Assembly: GCF_013368755.1 (NCBI RefSeq)
Contig: NC_049562.1
Span: 3,410,001 to 3,474,000 of the forward strand
Reading direction: 5' to 3'
Source of the DNA: Talaromyces rugulosus
Taxonomy: Eukaryota; Ascomycota; Eurotiomycetes; Eurotiales; Trichocomaceae
DNA length: 64,000 nucleotides
Below the pieces are notes generated by a model. It made no database searches, had not been told where the DNA came from, and saw only the letters and a program-made list of their open reading frames with translations. This document shows positions 1 to 12,249 of this stretch, in pieces (positions within the stretch are counted from its first letter, which is position 1; each line of letters begins with the position of its first letter). The position numbers and the translations under genes are program-made.

Positions 1-603
1 CAAACGTTTCCCAATCGACGCTACATACCCACCGTCAACGACCTGGTTATTGCCCAAGTGCACCGCTCATCGCAGGATTTCCATCATTGCATCATCTCGC
101 CGCATGCGCCGTTTGCTGTTCTGGGTCAGTTGGCGTTTGAAGGGGCCTCAAAGAAAACCCGACCAAACCTCAAACAGGGCGACCTCGTCTATGCGCGTGT
201 GCTCTCGGTGGGTGTTGGCGCTGGCACAGAAGTCGAGCTGACCTGCGTCAACCCGGCGACAGGGAAAGCTGAGCCTGGTGGGCTGGGTCCGTTGACGGGG
301 GGTATGGTGTTTGACGTTTCTACTGGATTAGCTGCGCGGTTGATGAAGGCGGGTGAGGCAGCGTCAGTGGTGGTGCTGGAGGAACTGGGCAAAAAGCTGG
401 AAAGCAAAGGAGGGTTCGAAATTGCTGTGGGCAGGAATGGCAGAGTCTGGGTGGATTGCTCTAGCAACAGCGAGATTGGCGTTCGGGTTACCATTGCTCT
501 TGGGCAATGCCTGCAGGAATTGGATCGGCGGCATAATCTGACTGCAGCAGAGCAGAGGAAGCTGGTTTCGCGGATATTACGAGAGTTGAAAATTGATGTT
601 TAG
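1..603 (+). CDS. RRP40: Exosome complex component Rrp40 (3' part)
   Basis: This is the C-terminal 200 residues of an exosome cap subunit; the 5' end lies outside the window. Frame 1 is open from base 1 and reads RYIPTVNDLVIAQV, the start of the S1-type OB fold that follows the N-terminal domain in Rrp40/EXOSC3. It then runs through the S1 domain and a KH domain carrying the GRNGRVWV signature, and ends at a TAG at 601-603. In the family, Rrp40 is one of three S1/KH cap proteins that bind RNA and feed it to the exosome core in nucleus and cytoplasm for rRNA processing and decay. No intron is visible in the part present. The family assignment is firm; only the missing start is uncertain. Confidence 0.93.
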   Translation, partial: QTFPNRRYIPTVNDLVIAQVHRSSQDFHHCIISPHAPFAVLGQLAFEGASKKTRPNLKQGDLVYARVLSVGVGAGTEVELTCVNPATGKAEPGGLGPLTGGMVFDVSTGLAARLMKAGEAASVVVLEELGKKLESKGGFEIAVGRNGRVWVDCSSNSEIGVRVTIALGQCLQELDRRHNLTAAEQRKLVSRILRELKIDV

Positions 604-850
604 CTTACGATTATACATATATCAATTGATCCTATAATAAAGCTCTTAAATAAGTATGGATATGCAAATTGAATTATTATATAGTTCAATGTAGTCCTAT
701 ATGAATGAATTGTGGGTCCCGACTTCCGCGCTACAATTTTATTTCTGCCACACCGCGACTGTCGACATCTTGCCCAACTCTAATTGATCGCCACGTCCGT
801 TCACGGGGGTTAGCCCTGCATCACGCAACATCAAAATTTCCTCTCTTTAA

Positions 851-2740
851 ATGCCCACAATGGGAAGCGCTTCGTCTCAGGTGCAGATGGAGGAGGACAT
901 AGATGCTAGTAAGTGACGGCCTTGTTCCTCTCGCGTTTCACTGCTCTAACCCAGCACACCAACAGCAGCAGCAGCTCTCAAGTATGAAACCCCCGCGAAA
1001 CCCGCCAAAAAGACTCCTCGCACGTATTCAAAACGGAAAAGAGCAGCTTCGCCAGAAGGGACTCCGTCTGCAGCGCGGCCCCTGAATTTGTCCACGGCGC
1101 AGGATAAAGTTGGCTCTGCGAAGCGGCGGCGTGCCGACAAGGAGAATGGGGATGTAGGAGCATCGTTATCTGGCAAGGAAAACAGAGAGCCCGATACAGG
1201 TGCTGCATTACCAGGTCGCCAAGAACAGGAACACGAAGAGGGACAGGAACAGGAACAGGAATCGCAGCCGCCACCGATGAAGAAAAAGAAAGCTCAAGGA
1301 GCAGTAGCAGCAGCAGCAGCAGCAGCTCCGCCGAATCCGCCTCCAACGCAGCAATCGCGATCAACTCCAAGACAAAGGAACCCCAACAAAAAGATATCGC
1401 AACGAACACTGGAAGCGCGACTAACTCTGCCCGAACAAACATTCCAACCGGGACACGTTAGCGAAACAAACGAGAAAAAGACCGGCTGGTTCAGTCCACA
1501 GGAAATCAAAACGCTTGAAAAATACAAGACGGAGTTTTGCCTGGAAAACGTGATTGACTACGAGACCTTTGACCAATGCATCCAAGCATCCAGCAAGGAC
1601 CGAGTGGACCTCTTCAAACGAAACCTGAGCCACATATCGTACAACGAATTCTGGAACTCGATATACCTGCGTCTGCCCCGTCGCGACCGCCGGTCCATCA
1701 GGCGGTTCATGCGCCGCCATTTCCAAGCAGGCCGCAAACCACACCAGTGGACGCCCGCCGACGACAACGAGCTCCAACGTCTCCACCAAATCCACGGACC
1801 CAAATGGAGCATCGTCGCCAGCGAAATGGAACGAACGCACGACGACGTTGTCCAACGCTGGAAAAACAAAGTCGAGCACCGCTCCACCATGCGCGGCGGA
1901 TCCTGGAGTAAAGAAGAAGTCGAAAAGCTGGTTGAAGTCATCGAAAAGAGCCGAAGTTTTCTCGCCGCGGAGAAAAAACTCAATGTCGGTAAAGATATTT
2001 ACGAAATGGACGACAAATACATTAGCTGGGGCGCTGTTAGCGATTTCTTTGGGAATACGCGCTCGCGTCAGCAGTGCGCGGATAAATGGCGCAAAGTTAG
2101 GAGTAGAGTGATAGATGCGCGCCAGACGGGCATTGAGGATGCGACGTATTTAGAGGTCTATGATTTCTCAGTACCGCGATCGCAGCGGTCTCGGTCAAAG
2201 TCGGTGCCGCGCACGTCGCGGAAGAAGAAGTTGAGCTTGGATTATGTGAATTCTGATGAGGAGGAGGAGCACGATGGTTCTGACGATGGTTCTGACGATG
2301 GTTCTGACGATGACAATCTGTCTGCGTTGGGACGTTTGCCGCCGCAGACTTTTGCTGGAGATGAAGATGAAGAGGATATCAGTACCCAAGAACCAGAACC
2401 ACAGCCAGAACCAGAGCCAGACAGGGACAGCGAGTCTGCTAATAACCACCACCCCTCGCCAAATCCAGAGCCTAGTCCAGAGCCTGGGAACGATAATGAA
2501 AGTGACGACAACAACAACAACACCGCCTCACCCAGCCCAAAAGAAGAAACACAAACAACACAATCCACCCCAGCCCCTAAAAAGCACAAACGCAGCAAAG
2601 CCGAAAAAGCCGAGCAAAAAGCCGCCGCAAAAGCCGCCGCAAAGGCTGAGCGTAAAAGGGCTCGACGAGCCCAAAAGCGAGCTATGCGAGAGAGTCGTGA
2701 AGCGTCCATCAAACGGGAGAGTACTCAGGAGAGTAGCTAG
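851..2740 (+). CDS. Myb-domain DNA-binding protein, Reb1/TTF-I-like
   Basis: Exons are 851-908 and 966-2740 (610 aa). The donor is GTAAGT at 909 and the acceptor CAG ends at 965; splicing joins a short acidic N-terminus to a basic KRKR segment. The middle (about residues 170-400) has two Myb/SANT-like repeats, the first reading WTPADDNELQRLHQIHGPKW and the second SWSKEEVEKLVEVI. They follow a helical region, like the extended Myb array of Reb1 and TTF-I. The C-terminal third is low complexity: a triplicated GSDD, a PEPEPEP tract, then a Lys/Ala-rich basic tail. Reb1/TTF-I proteins bind rDNA terminators and some Pol II promoters and arrest polymerases or forks. That role is inferred; other Myb factors such as Tbf1-like proteins remain possible. 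The first ATG is at 851; 860 is an alternative. Confidence 0.78.
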
Positions 2741-2903
2741 ACATAATATTCAAAAATCAAACAACATGTTGTGGTGTAGTTGTATCAATATGTTTTATCA
2801 TTACTTTCTTTGTTTCTTTGAAATATATGAATTGTAACTCTGTAGTCTAAATCTGTATTGTATTGCAACACTAAACAACATTTGAATGCTGTTGTATTAT
2901 ATA

Positions 2904-5900
2904 TTATAGCTCGTCTTTTCTAGGCTGCTCCTCAACCTTCACGTCATCTTCACCAAAACCCCCCAGGGCAACCCTCTTCGCCAGCGCCGCAATCTCATCA
3001 TCATAAACCGTCCACTCGGGCACCTGTCTCCTCGCCCGGTCCAGTTTCGGCTCCTTGGTCATGGGGTTATTACACAAATCAATCGTGCGTGCCTGCGCCA
3101 GGGATTCGTCCGAGCACCACGTCTCACACCACAGCCATTCCTGCGGCAGACTCTTGATCGGGATCATGGTCTGCAAATGATTCGGCAGATCCTGATCCAG
3201 ATTGCTCAAGGACTGTGGATCGGCCGAGAGTGCGTGGTACTGCCCTCGCAGCCGGTCACCCGCGGCAACCTCACGGAAACGCTGGAGATCAACAACGTAC
3301 AGCGCAGAAATGTGGTAGGGCAGTTCCTTGAGGTATGTTTTCCAATACCCCTGTTTCCAAAACCGGAATCCCTCCATTTCCGTGCGCGAGTCGCACATGG
3401 GTGTGAAGCCATAGGGCGCACCTTCGAGATCGAGCGTGACTAGATCGTACATGTCCGTACGTACAATCTGGTCAGCATCAACGAAAATGACCTTGTCGAG
3501 CGAGAGCGGAAAGAGCACGTCCAAGAACAAAATCTTGTAACCCCAAATCTCGCGTTGTTTCTCGCGCTGGCCGCGCAGCCAGTGTGGCCATTTGTACGTG
3601 ACCATCTCGTACGAAAAGCCGTATTCAGCAGCCAAAGAAGGCAAGAAACTCTTGAACGAGGGGGACAAGAACTGCTCAATAAACCAAAACTTGACCGTGT
3701 GCTTGGTGTTTTTCATCACGGATACCATCATGATATTCAGCATGCGCTCGTACAAGTGGCCGCTAGCGACAGAAAAGATGTTGATTTCGGCATGTCTCTC
3801 GGCCGTTACACTCTGGCTACTGCTCTTGACGCCCAGCACGCCCTGCGCAAAGTTGATGCCCTTAGAAACATAGTCCATGGGGGATCCCGGTCGAGGACCG
3901 GTCTCGAGGACATCTTCGTCCTCCTTGCCAGCGTTGCGCGAAAGTCGAGGGAAGAGCGTTTTGCCCTGGAACGACAGCAGCGCGACTTCGTTATTGCCAT
4001 CATCATCATCGTCTCCCGCGCGCACATTACGGCCATTGGCGCCGACGCTGTCCAGCTTGAAAATGCTCTGGCTGCGGCCTTCCTTCAATTCAATCTTCCA
4101 AAAGCCCGGCTGTGCTTTGAATTGGAAATAGCCCAGATTGTCCATGACGATCGTATCAGCGAAGAAAGAGCCACGCTCGCTTTCTAGCAGTAGTTGGACA
4201 CCGCGCGGCGGTATCTTGAGCGTTGTGTCCGTGGAGTGGCCCTCGATCAAGATGTGTTCCAACTGATAAATTGCATCCACATCTGCGTCGTCCTTGAGCG
4301 CGCCGAGTTTGATGTTGTCAAGATCGTGCGAGGATTCCTTGGGCGCGACGAGCCACGAGGGCGCCACGTCCATGCCCAGAGTCAACAGAGCTTCTTGGGG
4401 CAGGCCTCTAAAGGATGCCTCTGGCCGTAGTAGTGCCCCGTTCTCGTCAAACAAGGGTTCTGGCGCAAGCACGTGGCGATAGAAGCGCTTGATGGGGAGC
4501 TCTTGCAGTTGAGTCACCGGAGTAAGGAAGATCTTGACCTTGACGCCAGCCAGTTGAGACAGCGTCTTCAAAATCGGGACCCATCGTTGGGATAACTCTG
4601 AAGTAGGGTCGATAGCAGCCACGATGTTGATGGATGCGTCTTCTTGCGACTCAACGGTGATGCCGGAGTGAGTGCTGTTCCATCTATTCCACACATCCAG
4701 CCGATACTTTGGCTTGCTTTCAAAAATGCCCTCGGGGACGTCGGGCGTATTCGATAATGCCAGGAGAGAAGTCAACTTGGCAAAGGCCAACGGACCAGCC
4801 ACCTTAGACGCAATACCAAGATCCTCCAATGCCTCTGTGACCGGTCCAAGCCTCCGCGACAATTCATAGTCATACAAGTTCTCGAATTCCGCCTCGCCGA
4901 ATTCGACAGACGACGGAAGAGGACCAATCACTCTGCCGTTCATCACGACACCAGACGCGCCGGGGGCGAAACCAAGGCTTTTAACCAGTTTCTGGGCGCG
5001 TGTCCAGTATTCTTGCTCTTCTTGAGAGTTTGTTGTACCAACATCGGCAGACTGTATGTGAAGAAGAATATCTGCCACCTCGGGCTGTTTCGCCTGGCGT
5101 AGAAGCTCGTAGAGCTTGGAGGAAACACCCGCCGTGCTGTCCTGTGCATCTGATGTATGCAGGGGAATGACTTCAGCCTCCAGATGCAACTGACGGAACT
5201 TGAGCGCAGAAGCAAGCAGGGCAAGTCCATAGTCGGTATTAAAATCTCCAACCACAACCAACTGAACATTATTCGTAGTATGCGTCTTATCCGAAGGAAG
5301 ACGAAGAATCTCGTCAAAATCGTTGTGAGCACTTGCAATATCCAGCATATTCAGCATGCGAATTTCACTATCATCCTCGGGAACAATCCACTCGTTACGG
5401 CTTTGGGCCGCCTCAAGCAAGAACGTCCCCGCGACCCAACTGTCGTCATCAAATGCGCCTTGGATGAGCGCTTGTTGGATCAGCTGGATATCCCTTCCGA
5501 GCTGCACGGGCAATGATTGTAGGTAGGTTTCTGTACGAGTCATGGCGATACCATTGACGAGTGTGGGCGGCGAGGGGCCTTTGAGATCGAGACGTCTCAG
5601 ATACTTTGCGGTTTTGGTGATGACATCTTCGAGGTCTTGGGACTCAAGGACCTCGTCGAATGATAGGCTCTGTTGTTCTGGGCGAAGCGTGCGGTCTGCA
5701 ATGGCGGCAGCAAATAGCTTTTTATCGGCTTTGGCAGGTTTGCCGGTTGATGCAGTCTACAGAATTAGCAATCATGCCAGGTATGTGAGAGAGGAGGCGG
5801 AATAAATACCTCTTCCAAATACTTCAACAACGAAGCCAGGCCATATGTTTGCTGTAGATGGTGGGCAATTTTGGCCTGAGCTTTAGACTCTTCTGTGTGC

Positions 5901-7613
5901 AGGATTGGCACAAGTCCAAACCGGACTGGAATCAAGCGTTTGACAAAGGTGTAGAGATATTGGACAATAAAGCCAACATCCTCCTCATTCGCCAGATCCA
6001 CCGGAACAATCACATTATGAACGTCCCGGCGGACAGGTGGAAGCTGGCCGGGATACGTAGGTTGAAGGAGCTATAAACATTTAGTTCCTAGTCTTCTCCG
6101 CAAGTACTTCCAAGGCAAAACTCACAGTTTGAAGATTCGACGGAAAACTTCCGTATCGCTTGTCCTTTTCGATATTATTCATCCAAATCAGCACGCCGCC
6201 TTCCTCGGCCTCGTCTCGCCAGTCGTAGCGCTGCACGTCACTGCCAACTTTTACTTCTGTCAGCGATGAATGGGATAACAGATCGACCGCCTCGGATCCA
6301 GCCAGGCCGAGCTTTTTGAATTCGCCAATCAGTTTTCTCTCGCGTCGCAGATGTTCTAGCAAGGAGTACGAATCAACCTGTCGAGTATCGATCTGCTGTC
6401 CGTTGATCCACATAATGTTGCGTGCGCTGGGCAGTCCGGCCTGTCGGTTCTTTGCATATTCTACGAAAAACTCGTCCGACGTGTTATAAGCCGCTACAGC
6501 GGCAGAATGTTTCGGGAAATCTTGGGACAGCTTGACCAGTGTAGTAAATGGGTCCTGGCTGTCCAAAACGAACCCGGCGGTACTGGTTCCCAGCGTAAGG
6601 ACCTCGGACGAGGACAAAGGTGTCAGGTCTGCGGGGGACTCGTCTTCAAGGTTCTCCGCTTTCGCTTTTGTTTTCTGGGCGGTGCCTTTTTTGTCGTCTT
6701 CGTCTTGTCGGTCATCAATGACGATATAATCCGTTCTTTTGAGGGTCAATTCGACTCCGTACCCGTTCATGAATAGAGGCCGAGCGGGGGTGTCGTGGTT
6801 CTGAATAGAGCGGTATCGGACTCGATACGCAACCTCGCCATCCTTTGCAAGCGCTTGTAGCGTGCGGTGATATTCACCAAAAATTGGCGAGGAGACATCT
6901 GCGTAAAGCACAGCCGGAGTTGCCAATGGGTCACCGAAAGTCCGGTCAAAGGGTAGCTCTCTGGGGTCGCTTCACTCAACAGATCAGCATGCCATTCTAA
7001 AAATTATATAGACCTAAAAGAAATAACCAAAGAAAGAGAGAGAAACCAACCTATCCCCGTCGACACCCTGTTGCGCCCGCTCCAACGTCGGCGAGCAGTA
7101 CTGCTTCCCATCCAGATGAACCCATACGGGACACGCAGCGTCCTGGGCAGCAGCCAACGTAGACTGTACCGAGGAGTCGTAATACTGATAATGAGCCTGA
7201 ATACGAGGCGCGGCAGACCGAATCGAGAGCGCGAGCTTGAACGAATCCAGACTCTCTGCGTCGGCGAGATGGCCGTCGTCGCGGAGGACCTGCAGGAACC
7301 GGTGGTACAGGTCCTGTTCTGTGGTGGCGCTTTCAAAGGCGCCTTGGGCGATCCGGTCAAGGAGAGGGAAATATGCGGTTGAGTTTTCTTCGGCGGCTGT
7401 TTCTCTGTACAATCAAACGGAATCAGAATATACTCTTCGAGTTAACACGAGGGGAGGGTGATGAGGGGCGTACAGCAGCTCTACCAGGTATGGTCCTGCA
7501 TCAAACGAAGCTTGCAGGGCAACATTGACAGAAGGACCTGCAATGGCACCGTAAGGAAGACGAAGCAGCAGCAACAAGCTTGCGGCCAGGCTGGATGCTG
7601 CGGTGGGCTTCAT
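2904..7613 (-). CDS. UDP-glucose:glycoprotein glucosyltransferase (UGGT)
   Basis: Five exons, in transcript order 7613-7474, 7404-7051, 6960-6126, 6070-5810 and 5756-2904, close in frame to 1480 aa, a normal UGGT length. Residues 1-25 form a signal peptide. The long N-terminal part matches the thioredoxin-like folding-sensor domains and beta-sandwiches. From about residue 1186 a GT24 catalytic domain begins (EINIFSVASGHLYERMLNIM), with the metal-binding DAD near residue 1290 in IFVDADQIVR and a conserved DQDLPN further on. The protein ends in KDEL, an ER-retrieval signal. The enzyme acts in the ER lumen, reglucosylating misfolded N-glycoproteins so that calnexin rebinds them. It needs UDP-glucose import, a role compatible with the Hut1-type carrier at 33-34 kb. 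The ATG at 7613 is chosen because it starts the signal peptide. Confidence 0.96.
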
Positions 7614-8225
7614 TTTGAGAGATCATCCACGCTTGAGCTTGTTGTTGTATGTCACTGATCTGAGGTGATCTATTGACTACTTCACGTGCCTCGGGCAGGC
7701 AGACAGTTCATGTTGCTGCTTCGATAATAAAAAGACGAGACGAAAGGACGTCCCAAAAGTGATTTAGTATAAAGAGGGTATAAAGAGGGAGGTGCTGAGT
7801 TGAAGAAAGAAGCACTGGACACCTATCGATAACCTCCGCGCCAAGCTCCGCCTCCGATTGGCCGGAGCTACCTATGATAGTGAATATTGAAAATACTCAA
7901 TAATATCTACAATGTTATTATTTAAAATCAGTCAAATTAACACAATAGTATTACGAGCTGGCAGAGACCAGCAGTCTACCAGATCTTTCTCGTACATCCA
8001 GTAGCTACCTCAAATAATAAAAAAGGCCGAATTTTCTGCGCCTGATAACCTTGGTAAACACCGTAAACACCACTCAAAGCTAAACTAAAGATAGAACTCG
8101 CAGAACTCCATTTCTCCCCAATTCCAATGCAGTATGCTGCTCCGCACATACGTCGAACGCTAAGTCGATAGATTTTCATTTGTTCATTCATTTCATCATC
8201 AAAGTCAAACGAGGGGGTAATAAAA
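7614..8225. other. Intergenic: UGGT promoter and 3' flank of next gene
   Basis: Both neighbours are on the minus strand, so this holds the 3' flank of the 8226-9636 gene and the promoter/5' UTR of the UGGT gene. It is AT-rich around 7880-7930. No RNA gene or repeat is seen. Confidence 0.5.
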
Positions 8226-9636
8226 TCACTTTTCAAAGACGCTTTTCTCGGCGTCTGCAGCTTTGGCGCGCTTTCTCTCGTTGGCTTCCCAGATCATGCG
8301 CTGGCGCTTGAACTCGTCGACGTCAAAGGGGGTTTCGTCACTGGAGCTGCTAGCAGAGCGTCCACCGATGAGAGCCGTGAAGGACTTTTTCTTGGTGAGC
8401 GACTTTGGTTTTCCAAAATCCTTGCCGTCTGGACGCGAACGGATTTTGCGCAGTTGATGGTTGATTTTCTCCAAGGTGGATTTGCTGTTTTTGGAGTCGG
8501 GGGTAGGAGAACGAGACTTGTCACTGGGGGTGACAGCACGACTGGCAGTAGAGAGCGAATCGTCGACCGAGGCAAAGCTCACACCAGAATCAGCGCTGCG
8601 CTTATGAGTCTTGCTGCGCACTTCAGCCTCCAAGCAGTCGCGGTTCTCGATTGCCGAGCACTCGTAGATGGTGTCGTGGGCAACATCGAGGTACCTCTGC
8701 AAGAACTCGTGGACCAGGGGCCATGCGGTTTCCTCGCCTGGGCGGGCTCCCGACTTGAGGACGTTTTCAATGGCGGCTTTTCCATGGCGCTCGACGCTCT
8801 TGATGTAGTTGAAGAAACCTTGGCGCTGACGGCTCAAATCTTCAGGATTCAATTCCCCGTTTGGCACCTTGGAAGTGGGAGTGAGCGGGGTGACTGGAGG
8901 AAACAGGGTGTTTAGCATAGCCAGACAGTTGGCCTTGTTGAATGGCTCCAGCCAGATCTCGTTGATCAAGGTCTACAGTTTTGTCAGCCATGAACGGGAT
9001 AGAAGGAGAAAGACGGAGAATTAAACGTACCCAGCGACGCAAGCTGACGCAGACATTTTTGTAGTAGTGATGGGCTTTGCGTTCCTTGTCTTCGATGGAC
9101 TCGATCCAACGCACAACGCCGGGGTATTTCTCCTGTAGCTGCTGCTTCTGGTGAGGGCTGCAGCGCAGAAAGGGCGAAGAGTCGTTGCTGACATCAATGG
9201 CCAAGCTCTTGAAGGCGGCCACGACATCCTTGTGGCGGCGTCTCTCGAGGTTCTTGAGATAGTCCAGGGCGGTGAGGGCCTGGGGGAAATCGACAATCTC
9301 CAGGTTGGCGGCAAACACACGGCGCACAAAGTTGACCATGAAGCCGACGGGCAGCGAGAGCTGGTGGGGTGACTTGGCAATGTGCGAGATCAGCTGGGCC
9401 TTGAACTGCGAGGCGGCGTCGGCGACAGGCTCGGGCGAGTTCTGCATGGCGGGGCTGGCAAAGGCGGATTCCTTAAAGGCAGAGTTTGGGGCCAGCGGGC
9501 GAGTCTGGCAGTTGAGGGTGTACATGCTGCGCAGGGGGATCTCGTAGGAGGCGGGGTTGAGCATGCAGTGCTCGAGGATCAAGGGGAAGGCCGAGCCATC
9601 AGAGGCGTCGATGCCTGGTTCTTGCGGGGACTGCAT
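8226..9636 (-). CDS. Conserved-looking fungal protein of unknown function
   Basis: Two exons, 9636-9031 and 8972-8226, join in phase 0 through a GTACGT donor and a CTGTAG acceptor (58-nt intron) and give 450 aa. I do not recognise a named domain. Residues 75-290 look globular and helical, with several Leu- and aromatic-rich segments and a charged KERKAHHYYKN stretch just before the exon junction. The C-terminal third is Ser/Thr/Pro/Lys-rich (RSPTPDSKNSKS; KSLTKKKSFTALIGG) and looks disordered and phosphorylatable, ending in a basic helix. No signal peptide or membrane segment is seen. The 5' flank carries a GA microsatellite. Splicing at the predicted sites removes an in-frame read-through and restores one long frame, which supports a real gene. 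Confidence 0.8.
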
Positions 9637-9712
9637 TGGCAGACAGTGACAGGACAGAAATTGGACAGAGAGTGGTGATGAAGATGTTGGTGGTGTTTAT
9701 GTTTTTTGTTGA

Positions 9713-9738
9713 AGAGAGAGAGAGAGAGAGAGAGAGAG
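9713..9738. repeat. (GA)n microsatellite
   Basis: An uninterrupted AG/GA dinucleotide run of about 26 bp lies in the presumed 5' UTR of the minus-strand gene starting at 9636. Such purine runs are common in fungal leaders. Confidence 0.9.
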
Positions 9739-10630
9739 AATGTGTGTGAAGAGAGAGTTGTCCAGGCAATCGCAGTCTCGGAGCTCTTTCCTTCTTGCCG
9801 GTCTTTCCTAATTGGGCCCCGCAGTCAGTCTGTCAGTCTGTCACGAGCGAGTGATTGACAGCGACGGACGAAGAGACGGAGAGATGAGAAGATGAGAAGG
9901 AGAGAAGATGGAGAGAAGACAACGAGAGACAGAGAAAACGATGGCGAGAAGAAGAATCAGATTCAAAAGAAGAGAGACGGACGATAATCACAATAAGATC
10001 TAGGCCCGGCTCAGCCATGGCGCGTTCCGACAGGCCGGGGAGCCGTGGCCGTCGGCGCCTAGCGCGATCCTCGAGGATGCTTACTGCATTTTAATTTCTG
10101 TGCGTAATTTGCTCATTTACGATTCCCTTCCTTTTGCTTCTCGAAGAGCTCATCCTGTAGGAACCGCTACCAACACAACAGTACACATCCGCAGTCACAA
10201 CAATGTAATATCAACAATAAACAAGCGTTCCATGGATGTCGGCGGGGCCGGCGCAGGGCTTGGCGCGCATCAGGCGGGCCGCGCGGTGGACGACTCGAGT
10301 CAAAACTCTGCAGCCTTAAAAAGATCACAAAAGCCGAGGACTTGTTTTCAGTACTCCGTATTAGAATTGGCAGGAATAATAGTGCTAGTAATGCTGCTAA
10401 TAATATTAATCTTAATTCTCATATTAAACCGGAAATAACGGCTGAGAAATCCCTGTCGTGTAATAATATTAACAACAATACCGCGGGACGCCTATTGTTC
10501 ACATGGTAAAATACGGTATGAGACAGCAAATCCCGCAGGGCTGTGTAGTAATTTACCGTTCCCCACGATCGAGCCCAGCCCAGTCTGGCGGAACGCCGGA
10601 AAACTCTACTCGCCCTTGCGTCCGCTCTGA

Positions 10631-10635
<5 letters not shown>

Positions 10636-10664
<29 letters not shown>
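10636..10664. repeat. (TG)n microsatellite
   Basis: A perfect TG/GT run of about 29 bp lies in the intergenic region upstream of POP7. Confidence 0.92.
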
Positions 10665-10666
<2 letters not shown>

Positions 10667-11376
10667 CTTTTCTGATGGTGCCAGGCCTGCTTGACTCGCC
10701 TGCGTCAAGTTTGTTCTGCTGGGTTTGCCAGTTCTAGGGCTGATGCAAGATGTATCCACATGCACGATTAATATTGATTAATAGTATTACTCGTATTGCC
10801 ATTTTACTGCTGCGCCAGCCTGTGCTACAAAGCAAATACGTAGACTGCTATCTTCAATAGTCTACCAGCACGTTGCCACCTCATACACGTCGCGTGGCGA
10901 TTTCGTGCAATAATCAATGATTTATTGATAGATCGGACGTAGAAAAAATCATATGCATCATATCAATTGGAGATGGGTTGCCAATAGACTTTTCTCTTTT
11001 TCTCCTTTTTGAGGCTTCGAGTCAACTGGCTGGTTTAAATTTGGACCAGTCATCTAGTCTGCCATAAATTGAGACACTACTACTACTGATACAAAAAGTA
11101 TACACTGTCATGCAGACTCGGATGTATGTATGTATTACAATCATCCTGATTGGCCGAGACCAGATGCAGTCACGTGAGCCCCGTTCACCTCGAATTGGCC
11201 GAGCTCCCTTCTTTCACTTCCCCAGATCGCGTCAACATTCAATTCGTGGTTATTGGAGATTGGTGACATTAGTCATTCTTTTAATACATATCTTTTTAAA
11301 ACCTACAACTATCGTTGAATATATAATCCGTCTCATTCAATCTGCGTTCAGCCAATCTGCGTTACACCCTTTCAAA

Positions 11377-12249
11377 ATGCTCACCCCGACAACCACTTCA
11401 GCTGCAACAGCAACACTCACCTTTGACAAAACCCAAAACAGCGCCCTCACACGCATCCCGCCCACCTACCGCATCCAGAAAAGACCCATCCCACATGCCG
11501 CCGTCGCGTCACCTTATGCAGGCACACACGTCCCCAAAATCGTCTATGTCGGCAGCAAAACCCCGTTTATGAGCGCGATCAAGCGCGTGCAAAAGCTATT
11601 ACATCTTGCCGAGAGGCGCGCAATGGCGCCGTTGGTTGATGAGAAGGCTAAGAAGCGGCGACAGCATACCTCTCAACACCATCATCAGCATGGGAAAAGA
11701 AGAGACCAAGGAGGAGATGAAAAAGTGGTGCTGGAAGAATGTCTACGGAAACTCCGTCAGGAAAAAGTCTTGATCAAGGCCACAGGCAGGGCGATTGAAA
11801 AAGCACTGTCCCTGGGCAGTTGGTTTCAGGAAAAGGCGCAAGAGTATGAGGTGGGTATTCGCACGGGTAGTGTGTGTGTGGTGGATGATATTGTGCGGTT
11901 GGAGGAGGATGGGGTGAATGTGTTCACCATGGTAGATACCACCAAAGACGAAGGAGATTCTGATGCAGAGACAGCAGCAGATGTCGACGAGACAGATGCC
12001 ATGGATACCACCATGGGCAATTCCGAAAACATGGACAATGCCGGCGGCGACGGCGACACCGCCATGGATGTCGATGTCATGGACGTTGACGCACAACCAG
12101 CAGAATCCAAAAACCAGCGTCGCCGACGCAGACGCCGCGACAGAGAGCGCCAGCACCGACTACAAACGTCTCTCGACTCTGACGGCGAACCACCCGAGTC
12201 GCGCACGCGCTGGGTCAGCATGATCGAAGTCGCCGTCAGCCTGAAATAG
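11377..12249 (+). CDS. POP7: RNase P/MRP subunit Pop7 (Rpp20-like, Alba fold)
   Basis: A single exon encodes 290 aa. Residues 20-150 carry the Pop7/Rpp20 Alba-type fold: KIVYVGSKTPFMSAIKRVQK early, then after a His/Lys-rich insertion VLIKATGRAIEKALSLGSWF, the two most diagnostic segments. The C-terminal half is acidic and Met/Asp-rich with repeated MD pairs, then a run of eight arginines and a short tail. In the family, Pop7 pairs with Pop6 on the RNA of RNase P and RNase MRP, for tRNA 5' processing and pre-rRNA cleavage in the nucleolus. The frame is open upstream to 11110, but that stretch is AT-rich and not protein-like, so the ATG at 11377 is chosen. It leaves the Alba domain complete. 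Confidence 0.85.
   Translation: MLTPTTTSAATATLTFDKTQNSALTRIPPTYRIQKRPIPHAAVASPYAGTHVPKIVYVGSKTPFMSAIKRVQKLLHLAERRAMAPLVDEKAKKRRQHTSQHHHQHGKRRDQGGDEKVVLEECLRKLRQEKVLIKATGRAIEKALSLGSWFQEKAQEYEVGIRTGSVCVVDDIVRLEEDGVNVFTMVDTTKDEGDSDAETAADVDETDAMDTTMGNSENMDNAGGDGDTAMDVDVMDVDAQPAESKNQRRRRRRRDRERQHRLQTSLDSDGEPPESRTRWVSMIEVAVSLK

Larger units (their letters stand above)
9637..11376. promoter_or_regulatory. Divergent intergenic region between the 8.2 kb gene and POP7
   Basis: This 1.7-kb gap separates two divergently transcribed genes and should contain both promoters. It holds a GA repeat (9713-9738), a TG repeat (10636-10664), a TACTCCGTA motif (10352-10360) and scattered AT-rich patches. A run of open frames here shows no protein-like composition. 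Confidence 0.5.

Noticed and set aside
3555..4187. 210-codon plus-strand frame inside UGGT
   Set aside because: It is fully antisense to a conserved exon of UGGT and has no recognisable protein motif; a shadow of the codon bias of the real gene.
11110..11376. Upstream extension of POP7
   Set aside because: In frame but AT-rich, starts with a hydrophobic nonsense stretch, and precedes the conserved domain by a leader typical of UTR.
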